From contig NC_079202.1 in the NCBI RefSeq assembly GCF_026745355.1, forward strand, positions 6,815,129-6,879,128: 64,000 bases of DNA, in the 5' to 3' direction. Below are positions 11,419-22,800 of this stretch, one piece after another. The stretch comes from Beta vulgaris subsp. vulgaris. Taxonomy: Eukaryota > Streptophyta > Magnoliopsida > Caryophyllales > Amaranthaceae. The position numbers and the translations under genes are program-made. Numbering within the stretch: the stretch's first letter is position 1; every line of letters starts with the position of its first letter. The notes beneath the pieces were generated by a model, which had not been told where the DNA came from, ran no database searches, and saw only the letters and a list, made by a program, of their open reading frames with translations.

Positions 11419-12800
11419 GTGCTGAGCTGCGGCATAAGGCGAGCAAACGGGGAAGCAAGCAATCAAATTTCGTCGGATCCGAACTTCCCACAGGTAATTT
11501 CCAAAACTCTAGCGCAAAAACAACGATTTCAAAAACTGAAATATAGAAATATTATCTCCACCCGCTTTGTTGATTCGAACTGTTTACATGCTTTGGAAAT
11601 TTATGGTGAAACTAAGACATTGTTTGAAAAATTGGGGTTAGGTTCAATGTTTGGTATGTTCTTCTGGACCTATAGGGATTTTATCCTTGAAAATCTAAGT
11701 TCATTGGAAGTAGGGAACAAAAATCAAGTTATCTTATTCCGCCTTATAGGCGAGGATCGAAAGCTTACATTAGACCAACATATTGCTGTATTTGCCCTAC
11801 CTATTACAGATTATCATCCCCCCTTCCCTATGTCCACATTACCCCCCTTGTGAAAGACATTGACAGGAGATGAGTAGTGTAATACTGAATATATGACTAT
11901 TAACCATCTTCACTTTTCTAGCCTTCGTTACTTACGGTGACTTTTGGGATTTACTCTTTTCAGGCGTGGTGAGCCCCACTCCTGTCAAAAACAAGAGAAT
12001 TTTTTTTTTTTCTGATGGGCTGTTATTTGTTTCCTCAGTTTGATTATTCTTTTGTGCCTCCTCTATCTCTTTGTGTCTCAACTAAGCTGAATGCCACTTC
12101 TTTAACTATACTATTTGATGATGGTAACGTTAGGGGGCAACCTATTATTTTAGGTGGCCTCATTACTGTAATTGTTGTTCATTGTGGGTATCTTTCTGAT
12201 ATAAGCAATGTCGTAGCTGTCCGACTCAGGTTTGCATTGATTACATGACCAGTGCTAAATGAATAACTACCAAATCTACAAACAAATTCAGGTGGTTCAT
12301 TGCTAAGAAAGAGTATATCCTTCTCCGTGACCGTGCTTAGACTCGTGGTACCTTCTTCCTATGCATGGTCAAGAGCCCATTGCTCGTCGACCTCTGCAGA
12401 CCTACTGGCTACCACATGCAGCCTGTTAGGAAAGGCTCATCTGCCTCGACACCCATGGATCCTATGGCGGTCCTTAACTGCCTTGAGGAGGGACAACATA
12501 TCAAGCTACCATCCACACCCGTATGATCTCATTGGATACATGGTTGACCATCGTGGAATTTGACATGTGCTATGCTATGTACTCTATTTACCATGATTAC
12601 TTTTACTAAGGGTTTGTTGCCCATGATGTCACCCATCCTTTATGGTACACACCACATGTACCTCTGACCTCTGACCCCACTGACCATAATGGTGTTCCCC
12701 AGTCTGGGGTTGGTACTACTATCCACATTGATTTTGGTGTTACACGTGCTAGCGATGGAGGTTTTACTACAGATGCGTCTGACGATGACGAGTGAGTCTT
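11419..12800 (+). pseudogene. Athila-type gag-like ORF, right copy
   Basis: This is the plus-strand paralogue of the left gag copy. The longest open piece (11419-11853) contains FVDSNCLHALEIYGE, LENLSSLEVGNKN and FRLIGEDRKLTLDQH. Shorter pieces in other frames give HLHFSSLRYL, TNKFRWFIAKKEY, MVKSPLLVDLCRPTG and an acidic tail near 12780. Stops and frameshifts are frequent. A polypurine-like AGCTTGGGGGA follows at about 12839. Confidence 0.7.
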
Positions 12801-12993
12801 GTCTTTCCCTCTTGCTGCAACGAGGTCATTGCCTAGTCCAGCTTGGGGGAAAGAGGGGAAAGATTCTGTAAGTATATCCCTCTCTATTTACTGCTTTCTA
12901 GTATAGTTAGTGTAATATAATTGGTTTCTTAAAAAAAAAAACATAAAACAAAAAACACCAAAAATACGAGTTTGACATGAGAATTATGGGTTA

Positions 12994-13310
12994 CTCCCTC
13001 CGTTTCCTAAAGATCTTCCTTTTTACTGTTCATACACTTACCAAGGAGGATTCATTTGTGTGGGGGTGTGGGGTGGGTAAAGTAGGAGAGAAAAAGGGGT
13101 TAAGATAAATAAACAAATAAAAAAGGTTAGAGTATGAGAGAGAAAGGGAATAAAATTGAATTAATAATGTAATGGTGGACCATATGATAGGGACATGAGA
13201 GGGTATAAAGGGAAAAAAGAATTCCAAATAAGGAATAAAGTAAAAGAGGGAAAATCTTTTGGAAACGCACTTAAACGGAAAGAGGGAAGATTTTTAGGAA
13301 ACGGAGGGAG
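12994..13310. mobile_element. 317-bp Stowaway-like MITE
   Basis: Terminal inverted repeats CTCCCTCCGTTTCCTAAAGA with flanking TA dinucleotides on both sides fit the Tc1/mariner-derived Stowaway group. It has no coding capacity. The left arm of the inverted repeat has the empty site. A truncated relative is at 49302-49452. Confidence 0.85.
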
Positions 13311-13601
13311 TACATGATTATTTCCATGTGCCCCATTTTTTATCTTTTTTGAATGACTTTCTTGACTCTTAATCTATGATAGTTGGCATGATTATTTGTT
13401 AGTCTTGAGTTGATTTTCAATTTTCCATGACTCTTGATTACATGATACTTGTGGCAATTGCATTGATTGTGGAGCTAGTTGGTTAGACTGTGAGATTTTT
13501 TGATCCACGAATGCCTATCTTTCATCTGTCTTTATTGCGTGATTAGTTCCTTGATTATGACATTGATCTTGTGCTCTTTGAAAATTTGATGTGCATACAT
13601 G

Positions 13602-13882
13602 TGTAATCTCTTAAAACAAATCAAAGAAGAAGATTAAGGAGGAAAACTAATCTTTGATTGATCATATGGAATTTGGCACTGAAACAAAGTTAATAACAAG
13701 CTTTTGAGAGGCTTTTTTCTCTCCAAGAACAAACTAACCCCTAACAATATTTTTCTCTACCCTTTCATTCTCCCTACTCTATTTATAGCATTTCATCCCT
13801 TACTCACTTTTTATTTACTACTAATAACAAACTAATAATGCATTACCCATGTCGCCCCTCTACCTTAGGTCAGTTCATCACA
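13602..13882 (-). mobile_element. Solo LTR, 281 bp
   Basis: It starts TGTAATCTC, ends TTCATCACA and is flanked by the 5-bp duplication ACATG (13597-13601 and 13883-13887). A TATA-like CTATAAATAG on the minus strand suggests that orientation. The left arm has the uninterrupted sequence near 2600. Confidence 0.75.
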
Positions 13883-14132
13883 ACATGTTGACATTATTGA
13901 GGTGTTCTTTTCATAATTTCTAGCTCTAAAGTTGTAATTGATTACATTATTCCATCTTTAGCTTCACTGAAGCCTTTCTGACTGTTTTAATTACTAACCT
14001 TCATTACAAACCCCTGAGCCTTATCTGATCCTTGTCTCAAAAGCCTAGCTTGGGGGAGCATTAGTTGAGTGATTGGGTTGTCTTGATAGTTATGTATGTT
14101 GTGATATGTGCTACTTGGAGTTAGATCATGAT

Positions 14133-14272
14133 CATTGATGCCAGGAACGTGGAATGTGGTACGTGGTATGTGGTATGTGGTCTGGGAGTTCATCTAGTTT
14201 ACTTCAGAGGTTGTGTTCCGCGTTCCCGTTTCCGTATCATGTTCCGAAACAATCTGCGTTCCATGTAACAAT
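14133..14272. mobile_element. 140-bp insertion with 9-bp target duplication
   Basis: A perfect direct duplication GATCATGAT (14124-14132 and 14273-14281) brackets 140 bp absent from the left arm. The ends are loosely inverted (ATTGATGCCAGGAACG against ATTGTTACATGGAACG in reverse complement). Inside is a short GTGGTATGTGGTATGTGG run. The size of the duplication hints at a MULE-type miniature element. Confidence 0.6.
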
Positions 14273-14438
14273 GATCATGATGAGTGTATGATTGACTTGT
14301 TACTTCATGTTTGAAAATAAAGAGAAGAAGTTCAACAACAACAAATCAAAAAGAAAAAAAAAATAGAAAAAAAGGAAAGAACAAATGGAACAAAAAGGTT
14401 GAATTATTGAATAAAGTGTTGTTTGAAAAGCAATAAAC

Positions 14439-15304
14439 TACATCTTCCCTTCCTTTCTCTTTCTTTCCTTTACTAAAAAAAAAAAAAATACCAAACAAAT
14501 TGTTAACGTGTGCAACAACCTACTTCACTACAACTAAAAGAGAAACAGAATCAGTATAATCCCAGCATTTAAAAAAAAATCTAACTAGATAAGCAGATGA
14601 AGTATTATATTTTCTTTTTCTTTTTCTTTTTGTAATCCATCTAAAGGTCATTTGAATTCCATAGAAATACAGTCTCTGATATAGGAGTCAGTGGATTGCA
14701 AATGATGTTATCGACATGTTGGCTTTACTTACCAAGAATGAAGAATGCAATACTTTCTTATCTTTGTTAAGATGCATGTGTGGCTCATCTCTCCGGGAGA
14801 GTCCCTATATGTCTCAGACAATCATCTGACTTAGTCACTATATGTCTCAGACAATCATCTGACTTAGTCTCAATAGTGGCACCATGTTTTGTTGGAGATC
14901 GTCTCGTGTTTTGTAGTTTTTACACTCTCTCAGGGTGTTTTACTTTAAAGGCTGCACTTGGCACATATATGCTTTGTTAAAATTAGGAGGTGAAATGTAT
15001 GGCCACGTAACAGATTCTTTGAAGGTTGCTGAGGAGTGTTGGAGAGTTACATAGGATACCTTGGAGGATTATATTTGACTAAAATTCCTTAGTAATATTG
15101 GCTTTCTCCTGTCTGAACTATTTATTGTCAATGGTATATTGGTATGTCCTAAAGGTGATGCTGTATAGCTGAATTTGCCTCATTAAATGGAAAGTTATTA
15201 TGACAGTTTCATCGTTCTTCTTGTTTTCAACTATTCTAGAATTTACAGCAATGTTCTGTTACTCTCTTTCTTATACGGATGTTGCATCACAATAATATAT
15301 GCAG
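14439..15304. other. Noncoding sequence beside an orphan exon
   Basis: The segment begins with pyrimidine-rich sequence and A-runs (14440-14640). It contains an open frame 14780-14980 with no recognisable domain and a 33-bp direct duplication. It ends in the polypyrimidine and TATGCAG acceptor of the exon at 15305. Part of it may be intron of that gene. Confidence 0.35.
14805..14870 (+). repeat. Direct duplication, 33-bp unit x2
   Basis: The unit beginning CTATATGTCTCAGACAATCA occurs at 14805 and again at 14838, nearly identical. Because 33 is divisible by three, the overlapping open frame repeats CLRQSSDLV in frame. Confidence 0.85.
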
Positions 15305-15472
15305 GAGTTGCGGCAACTTGTCCGGAAAGTGCACAGTCTGCAAGATCGCAAGAATAGCATTGAAGAAGATGCGAATAAAAATGCCAAATTGATGGCTGCT
15401 AAGAAGTCGCTTAATCGCTTTCTTTGTTCGCTGGCAAAACGCCATTTAAGTGCGCAAAGTGAACTTGTATAG
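15305..15472 (+). CDS. Putative terminal exon, unrecognised gene (partial)
   Basis: A good splice acceptor (ATATATGCAG, ending 15304) leads into 55 codons and a TAG at 15470-15472. The peptide is basic and probably helical (ELRQLVRKVHSLQDRKNSIE at its start, LNRFLCSLAKRHLSAQSELV at its end). After the stop come T-rich sequence and ordinary intergenic DNA. The coding look (no stop, clean acceptor, charged helical content) suggests the last exon of a real plant gene. No upstream exon could be identified, so the gene may be mostly lost to rearrangement, or its other exons may be short and hidden. Family unknown. Confidence 0.4.
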   Translation, partial: ELRQLVRKVHSLQDRKNSIEEDANKNAKLMAAKKSLNRFLCSLAKRHLSAQSELV

Positions 15473-15770
15473 AATAGTTTAGACTTTGTAACATAATTAG
15501 TTTATTATTCTTTTAGATTCGATTAAGTGTGTTAGTTTTGGTCTCTAAAGACAACAAATTCTCCAGTTGCCTTAGTCCTTAGGCACGGAGGTAGAAAGTA
15601 AGTTTTGTGTAAAACATTACAATTAAGTCATCGTAACACAACCTCACTTTTTCTTCCAAAAGGTTACTTTGGAAGTTAAATGGATTACTTTTTGAGTTAG
15701 ATGAGTTACTTTTAAAACAATGGGTCAAGGGTTATGTTTTCTAAACCCTGACTTGTCATAAATTATTGTA
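15473..15770. other. Intergenic, nothing recognised
   Basis: Possible 3' untranslated region of the orphan exon, followed by AT-rich sequence. No gene or repeat boundary is seen before the MITE at 15771. Confidence 0.4.
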
Positions 15771-16027
15771 CTTCCTCCGTTCTGTTTTAAATGAAACATT
15801 GGATGAAATGACACTATTCATTGATCAATTTTGACTCCAATTTATCGCTATTATATAAAGAAAAACATAGTCAAGTGGGATCTTGTTAGATTCGTCTCGA
15901 TGCATACTATCAAATTATAACTTTTTTATATTTTTTACGCGTACACAACTATAGATATTAATGACTAAAGAAGCGCGTTGGGTTGCGTGAATAAGCAAAC
16001 GTTTCATTTAAAACGGAACGGAGGAAG
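15771..16027. mobile_element. 257-bp Stowaway-like MITE
   Basis: Inverted ends CTTCCTCCGTTCTGTTTTAA are flanked by TA on both sides. The interior contains GGGATCTTGTTAGATTCGTC, shared with the MITEs at 20937 and 62516, so these are related families. Confidence 0.8.
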
Positions 16028-16860
16028 TATTATAGTGTTACATGAGATTTGGTACCAAGGCAGATAACATTTTCTGACCCAAAAGTAGGGAGTTGAATTT
16101 GAGGGATAAATTCACCCTTAGCCTTTTCTGACCCAAAATAGATGATAGTATGGTGCTCTATGAATCTGTTTTCCGCAGATGTTATTGTTTCCAACAAAAA
16201 AAGGAACGATTTTCTGAGTGTGTTACCGAAGGATAAAAGCGAGATGTCTTGCTATATAAATAAAATATTATATCAAAAGATCAACAACAACAATAAGCCA
16301 CCATGGAAGACGCAAACGAAAAAATTCACACTAGCTGAAAAGAATTATGGATTAAACCACATAACTTCTAAAATTAAAATAAATACTTGATCTAAAACTA
16401 GAAGACTAAGTAAGATGGAATTTGCACGCTTACGATTATTACATATGGACTTCTCTTGGTTCAAGAGACTAAAGAGTAAAGACTAGATGAAGGGCCAGAA
16501 CATTGTACACAAAACAACTTCCTTCAAATGAGAGGTGCTATAGCACAACATTTCCGATTTACAAAATGCAATACCTCCAAAACTTCCAAAAATTAGAAAT
16601 TAACCTTCACTTACCAAATTAGAAATTAACCTTCACTCCGCTTCACTTCTGGGGTACATCTTGTTAAAATGCAAGTACGTACATCTCCTTCAGTAACCTC
16701 AAAAGGTATTGCATTGGAGCCCAGACACTTCCACGAGTCTCGAAAATAGAGTTTCGTATAAGTCAGCCGCTTACGGCTTATCTCAGTCTCTCATTGCTGG
16801 CTTTGCTATATGATTTTACAAGCAGTCATCAAATCCAAATCATTTTCGGACGCCAAGTTT
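16028..16860. other. 3' flank of LCB1
   Basis: This lies downstream of the minus-strand LCB1 stop codon and should include its 3' untranslated region (nearest few hundred bases). No other gene is recognised. A short direct repeat, AAATTAGAAATTAACCTTCA, occurs at about 16587 and 16617. Confidence 0.4.
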
Positions 16861-19800
16861 TCAGCTGTGGCTCTTTAGCACTGATGACGCAACAATTTTC
16901 AATGACTGACAAACTTTCTTCACATCAGATTCAGAATGCCCAGCAGATACGAACAATCTTATTCCAAGAGGTACAGGACATTTATCAAGCGTCGATCGCT
17001 TGGACCCCACGACGAAGACGTTATGCTCCTCCAAAAGCTGTAAATTATACAATTAGCTCAAATATTATAGATCCAAAATTTAAATGCATATGAACCAAAA
17101 ACTCGGTACCTGGTAAACAATGTCTTCAAGCAATCGCATTTCATTCTTTGAAGAGCCCATGGAATTTACTAATTTCAAGAAAACTATGGGAGAATGAGGA
17201 TTGCTCGTAATTTCAAATCCTTCCAGATCTGACAAACCTACATTTCATAAGTTGACAAATAAATCAGCATAAGTGCACAACTGAGCAGCTTATGATGCTT
17301 AGCACAAGGTTCAACAGTGTTAATTAAATTAAGTGAACAAGTGCAATAAATAATAATAAGACATTGATGATAGTCAGATTAATGTTCTAGATAAAAACTT
17401 TCAGTACTTGATAGCAATTTAGGGCCACTTTATATACTGGAAAACACTGTATAAGTAATAAGAGTAGCCAATTAATTTTTTCTTCCTGGCAGGTTCTAGG
17501 AAGGTCTACATGTACCTGTTCCTAACGCTAACTAATTTGAGCCTTTATGTATAACTAAAGTTATTGCCTTGTTTGGGCACTAATCAAGATAGACATGTTC
17601 AACTTCCAAACCTGACGATGGTCCAAAAATCAAGTCTAAATCTAATCAAAATCTTAAATGTTTTTAATAGACTTTTCTACTTGGCATGATTATGAACTTC
17701 TATTTGATTTCAGATAACTTGTACGGCTGCTCAACATATAACAAAATACAAATATAGGGAGACTTGGTGCTATCAAGTATCAAACGAGAGTACATGGCAG
17801 CAGGGAAATAACCGGCAGATACCAAGAAGGCGAGAAGATTGTCAGCTCTTCTACAGGATTATGGCATATTAATATAGTATGCAACCACAAAAAAGATCAA
17901 CCTGTATTATGATTCAACACATTAAGTCCACTTATAATTCCTGATTCCTAAACTATATCATGGTGGACAGAATAGAAAGTTATATCTGAAAATGTGTCCA
18001 CAAGACCTAGTGTTGTGGTGGCAAGAGCAGAGCTCTAACCCAATGCACATGACTGCAGCAGTAAAGAAACATACCAGCCCATAATTGTGCTACATTCTCC
18101 TTCAGCTTCTTAACCAGATTAGGATTTTCTTCAAGAACACCAATAGCAGAGATTGCCGCACAAGCTAGGTATGGAGGCAAAGAAGCAGAAAAGACATAAC
18201 CAGAGCTACTTAACCGCTGCAAGGAACATCAATTACAAGAAAATGCTTTCAGTAACAGAGACATTAAGGAAATAGAGATAACTTCATCAGCATAAGAATA
18301 ATCTAAGATAATGTCGCAACTTTAAGACATCAGTATCTGATACACAATCAATTAGCCTTTGGGCCTACATCATTTGGTCAAATATCCACTGAATTTCCAA
18401 TTAAGAGTCATCAACTCGTTATACTAACTTCAATAGCTTGATTTATTGATTTGGCACAACTTCCAGATTTTCAGTTCTGACCAATCTCTGTTTTAGGCTA
18501 CAACTTTTCATTCATTTGTCTTCGTGCCTGATTCACGTAGGAGGCGAAAGAAGACTTCATGAGCTTTCCTATGACTACTCACTAGCTTACATATGATATG
18601 TAATGACTCACTTATGGGATTTTGAATTTGAATGCCTTCCCAGATCAATGTGGAAATTTCATACCATGGCACCCATGGATGCATATTTCCTGCTAGACAG
18701 CTGTAATACAGGGCTATCAAGACTTGTGTGTGCAGAATAACTCGTAACAGGGAGTTTAAAATTTGAGTAATTTCTTTAGAATAGCTACCTAATTTTGTCT
18801 TCCTATTTCCCTTATCATTAGTAGTCATGAATTACTGTGTTCTCAAAACAATAAATCAAGAACTCACAATATTCAAATTCAGATTGTTCCTAAACTGTAC
18901 TTTACTCTATGTTTTCCTCTATTTCCCTTATTATTAGTAGTCTTAAATAACTGTATTCTCAAAACAATAAATCAAGAACTCAAAATATTCAAATTCAGAT
19001 TGTTCCCAAAACTGTACTATATTCCTTATTCTCTTGTTGAGTTTATTCTAGACTCACATATCTATGTGATTTACCCTGTACTAAGTCTTTCGTAACTTTG
19101 CATCTCATAAAACATTGAGCATGGTTGGTACACTATCTTATTTACAGATTAGATTTCAATACTCTAGCAAGAAAATTTGAAGTGGCCGAAATTCTTGCTG
19201 TCAAGCAATTTTATCACAACAAGCACACCAGACATCATGATGCAACTGAACACAGCTGCAGGATACAAACATATCTCATCTAAAACTTCTAATGGAGCTC
19301 TCATACCTGGTGGTCAATGACTCTTGCATTTCCAGTACAGAATCCTCCTTCTGCAGCTAATGCATGACCCATTGCAGCTGTTATAATATCGATCTTCTCA
19401 ACCTGCAAATCAAGTCATCATTGGTATTAAGAGTAGTTAGACGAAATAATGAAAACCTCACTTTAAAAGCACATACAGGAACTCCACAGTATTCCGTGAG
19501 ACCTCTTCCAGAACAACCTAGCACACCAAATGAGTTGCTCTCGTCCATCAAAAGGCGGAACCGGTATTTTTCCTTCAGTTTAATAATCTCATCTAGTGGA
19601 GCAATTTGACCAGAATTCTGCAAGCAAGAAAGCACCGAAAACATATTACTTGAAAACAGTGGACGAGCAAAAAGAGTACATATCACAGTAAAACATAACA
19701 TCAGCATCCTACTTGTCCACTTATTTGTAATTGTCCTCTATAAGTTAAAGAACAAGTTAAGCTCTCTATGCTGTGTGTTCTGTTCTTATTTTACATACGT

Positions 19801-22800
19801 AAAACAAACTATAATCAAAAGGGATATCATGTAGCTGATGGTTTGTTTGCAACAAAAAAGCCTCCAAAACCTGGATCTGTTAAAAGTGACTGAACCAAAA
19901 ATCTATTCCCCCATGCCCCATCTTTCAGCCTTTTGGTTCTACCATCCTAAGGAACCAAACTTTCTGATATATGAGTTGCGACCAAATTTATACTAGCCAG
20001 GACGCTACAATCTACTGAATTCCAGAGAAGCTAGCTATAAGAAACTAAAGAAAACAGGAAACAACCAGTGCTACTTAGACTCTCCTCAGATGTCAGACTA
20101 TTAAAAGTGCCTAACAAGGATACACACCAAGCTCTGTAAGTCGACAAGATGATACTCCAGCATCCACACTGATGTCAAGAGTTTTATACATGCTATGCGT
20201 TAATATGACAAAGTAACTAGTATATAGATGTAGCTGACAGGAAAGGAAAGTTCAGAAAGCAGATGTCGCGTGATAAATTATCGCAGTAAGGGGAAATATA
20301 GGAGAGAGAATGATAATACTCCAGAAAAGAAGAAAAGGTTCTTCATATGGTTCTGCAGGCACAAGGGCCCATAACAAGCCTTACTAATCAGCAAGCAAAT
20401 CCATATATACAATTGCCAACAGCCTATAGCTGAAAGTCTCAGCATGAGTAATTCATATGAGATTACCAAACTATTAAAGCCTCCTAAAGACTAAAGAGGG
20501 ACAAGAAAATTAAATTGGTAGTGGCTTTGGGATTTACAATTATCACCGCATACCTGATAAACTCCTTCGATAACTATGTAACGCCGAATTTGCTTAGGTC
20601 GTTTGTTTTCAATAGTTATCTTTTCCAAAGTGCTTTTTAACGATTCCATATCGTTATGCTTGAAATACACAATTTTGCTCCTAGACAAATAAAGTCCATT
20701 TTGAATACCCCAATGAACACCTTCGTCCCTGGAAAAGCACCCAACAGATAGAATTACAATAGGAAGTCCCATCTATAGAAGAGAACACACCTTAGTTCCT
20801 CATAATACAAAGACAAATGCATAATTTTGAATATTTATGTAACCACTGGCATATAATTCCTCCTTTCTCTAATTGCAACACTTTAAATCTTGGACCATAT
20901 TTCACAAACCCACTTTGACCATATCTTTTAACTAATATTTCCTTCGTTTTGGTCTAGTTCTACCAATTTGACTTTTGACATTTTTAACATATTCCACTTC
21001 AACAATCTTGTATTAGTCATACGCAAATAGAAGTATAGTCATGGGATCTTGTTAGATTAGTTTCAATATATATTTTCAAAGTATCGAATTTCACAATTTA
21101 TACTTATACATAATTAGAGATATTATTAATGTTCAAAGTTGTGCATTGGCAAACATACAAAAGAAATACGGTGAACTAGAAAAGGCAAGAAAGTGTATCA
21201 AAAACATGTAATTATGTAAAAAAAATTAATTAGAATTATTCAATGTTGGACTTAGCATTCTTGCTATCTCTTGAATGCTTTGATCCATCTAAGCCCATTG
21301 ACAAGCAGGAAGAGGAGAAATTGGGGATACCTTCAAGATGTCAACATTTTATAGTTTTCACTGAGAGAAGTATAATGGAAAATTTGTCATATACAGCCTT
21401 TTCAACAGGTGATTTTGTCATTTACAATCTTGAAAAAAAGGTGCAAATTAGCAACAGAAAGACAACTTATGCTTACTTTTGATACCTTTTGTACTTTTCG
21501 ATGACCTTTGGCTTTTCTTGGTGTTATTCATTTTTACTTGATTAAAGGAAAAGGAACAAAGTGGTAGAAGTAGACTTAATTGTGTTGAAGCATGGTCATA
21601 GCTATTATTTACTTATCTAATAAGGGTAAATTATTATCAAACTCTAAACAGGGATGCTTCACCGGCAAGTAATATTAGAGGACAACAGGCCTCTGCCATA
21701 CATAATTCTAAAGTAGTGCTATTGCTATATAATATTAGAGGTACCCATTCTAGAGTAAGAAGGTCAGAGATCTTACACAACAACAATATCGCCCTTTTTA
21801 CAAAAAGCTGGAATTGTGCTAAACATGGTTGAAAGTCCATACGAGTAAAGTATTGAATCTGGAGTTCCCAAAAACTTTGCAATTCTCGACTCACAGTCCA
21901 GGTGCACATCTACAAAATAACAGAGAATGAAAAAGTAAGATACAAAGAGTCCTGAGACAAGTTTACTGAGCCCCTAATTAAGTCCTTAATGCGAGTTAAT
22001 CCAACCATGAGCAATAGCCAACTCTCACCAATAGTTCCATAGAAACCACGAGGACCACAAGAACCAACACCATATTTCTCTAATGCGGACGTACAAGAGT
22101 CCTGTAATCAAAGCATGTCAGATTGGCTAATACAGCATGCAAGTAAACCAGGAGGAACACACATAATATCTTCTCACAAGTAATTTTTTATGTCCAATCA
22201 ATCCCAGATAATTAGCTGATGCAAAATTCACAACTTCCTTGCCATTGATTATTGTATGTGGGCCAGCAGCACTGCATCAAAATATTCCATTATCAATTGA
22301 ACTCAAATCGACTGTGTATGTATAAGAAAGATAAATAATCATAAGGAATGGAAAAGGAACTTTTATAGAGCACCAATATCTATGATTATCTGAATGGTAC
22401 ACAATCATGCCTATTACACCATCTTTAAAGTTTGAAAATTAACACGTAATAGACATCATTCACATGTCAGCAGGACAAGAAAACTTTTGTTACAGCACCA
22501 AAACTTGAAAGAGTAATCAGTTTTACCTCTCCAGTTTTGGAGGTTCGTGCTGCATTTCTTCGGTAATAGCTGGAATTAGGGGTTCAGGAGTCCATTCATC
22601 ACACAGTTCATCTATTTCCTGCGAATTTTATAAGAATGTTGAGACATTCAATAGCACCATGCTCAGCATATTTAGCTAGTGAAAAAAACCTTGAGAGTAG
22701 CACCAGTGTTTAGAAAATCTCAAGCATTGAGGCGATAGGGGGGCCAAAAAGCTTAGGCATGATTTGGTATGACATTTTGAATACCCCAATGAACATCTTC

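Larger units (their letters stand above)
11446..14438. repeat. Right arm of the large inverted repeat
   Basis: It matches the left arm in reverse complement. It carries its own later insertions, each missing from the left arm: a Stowaway-like MITE (12994-13310), a solo LTR (13602-13882) and a 140-bp element (14133-14272). Homology stops abruptly near 14438, after GTTTGAAAAGCAA. Confidence 0.75.
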
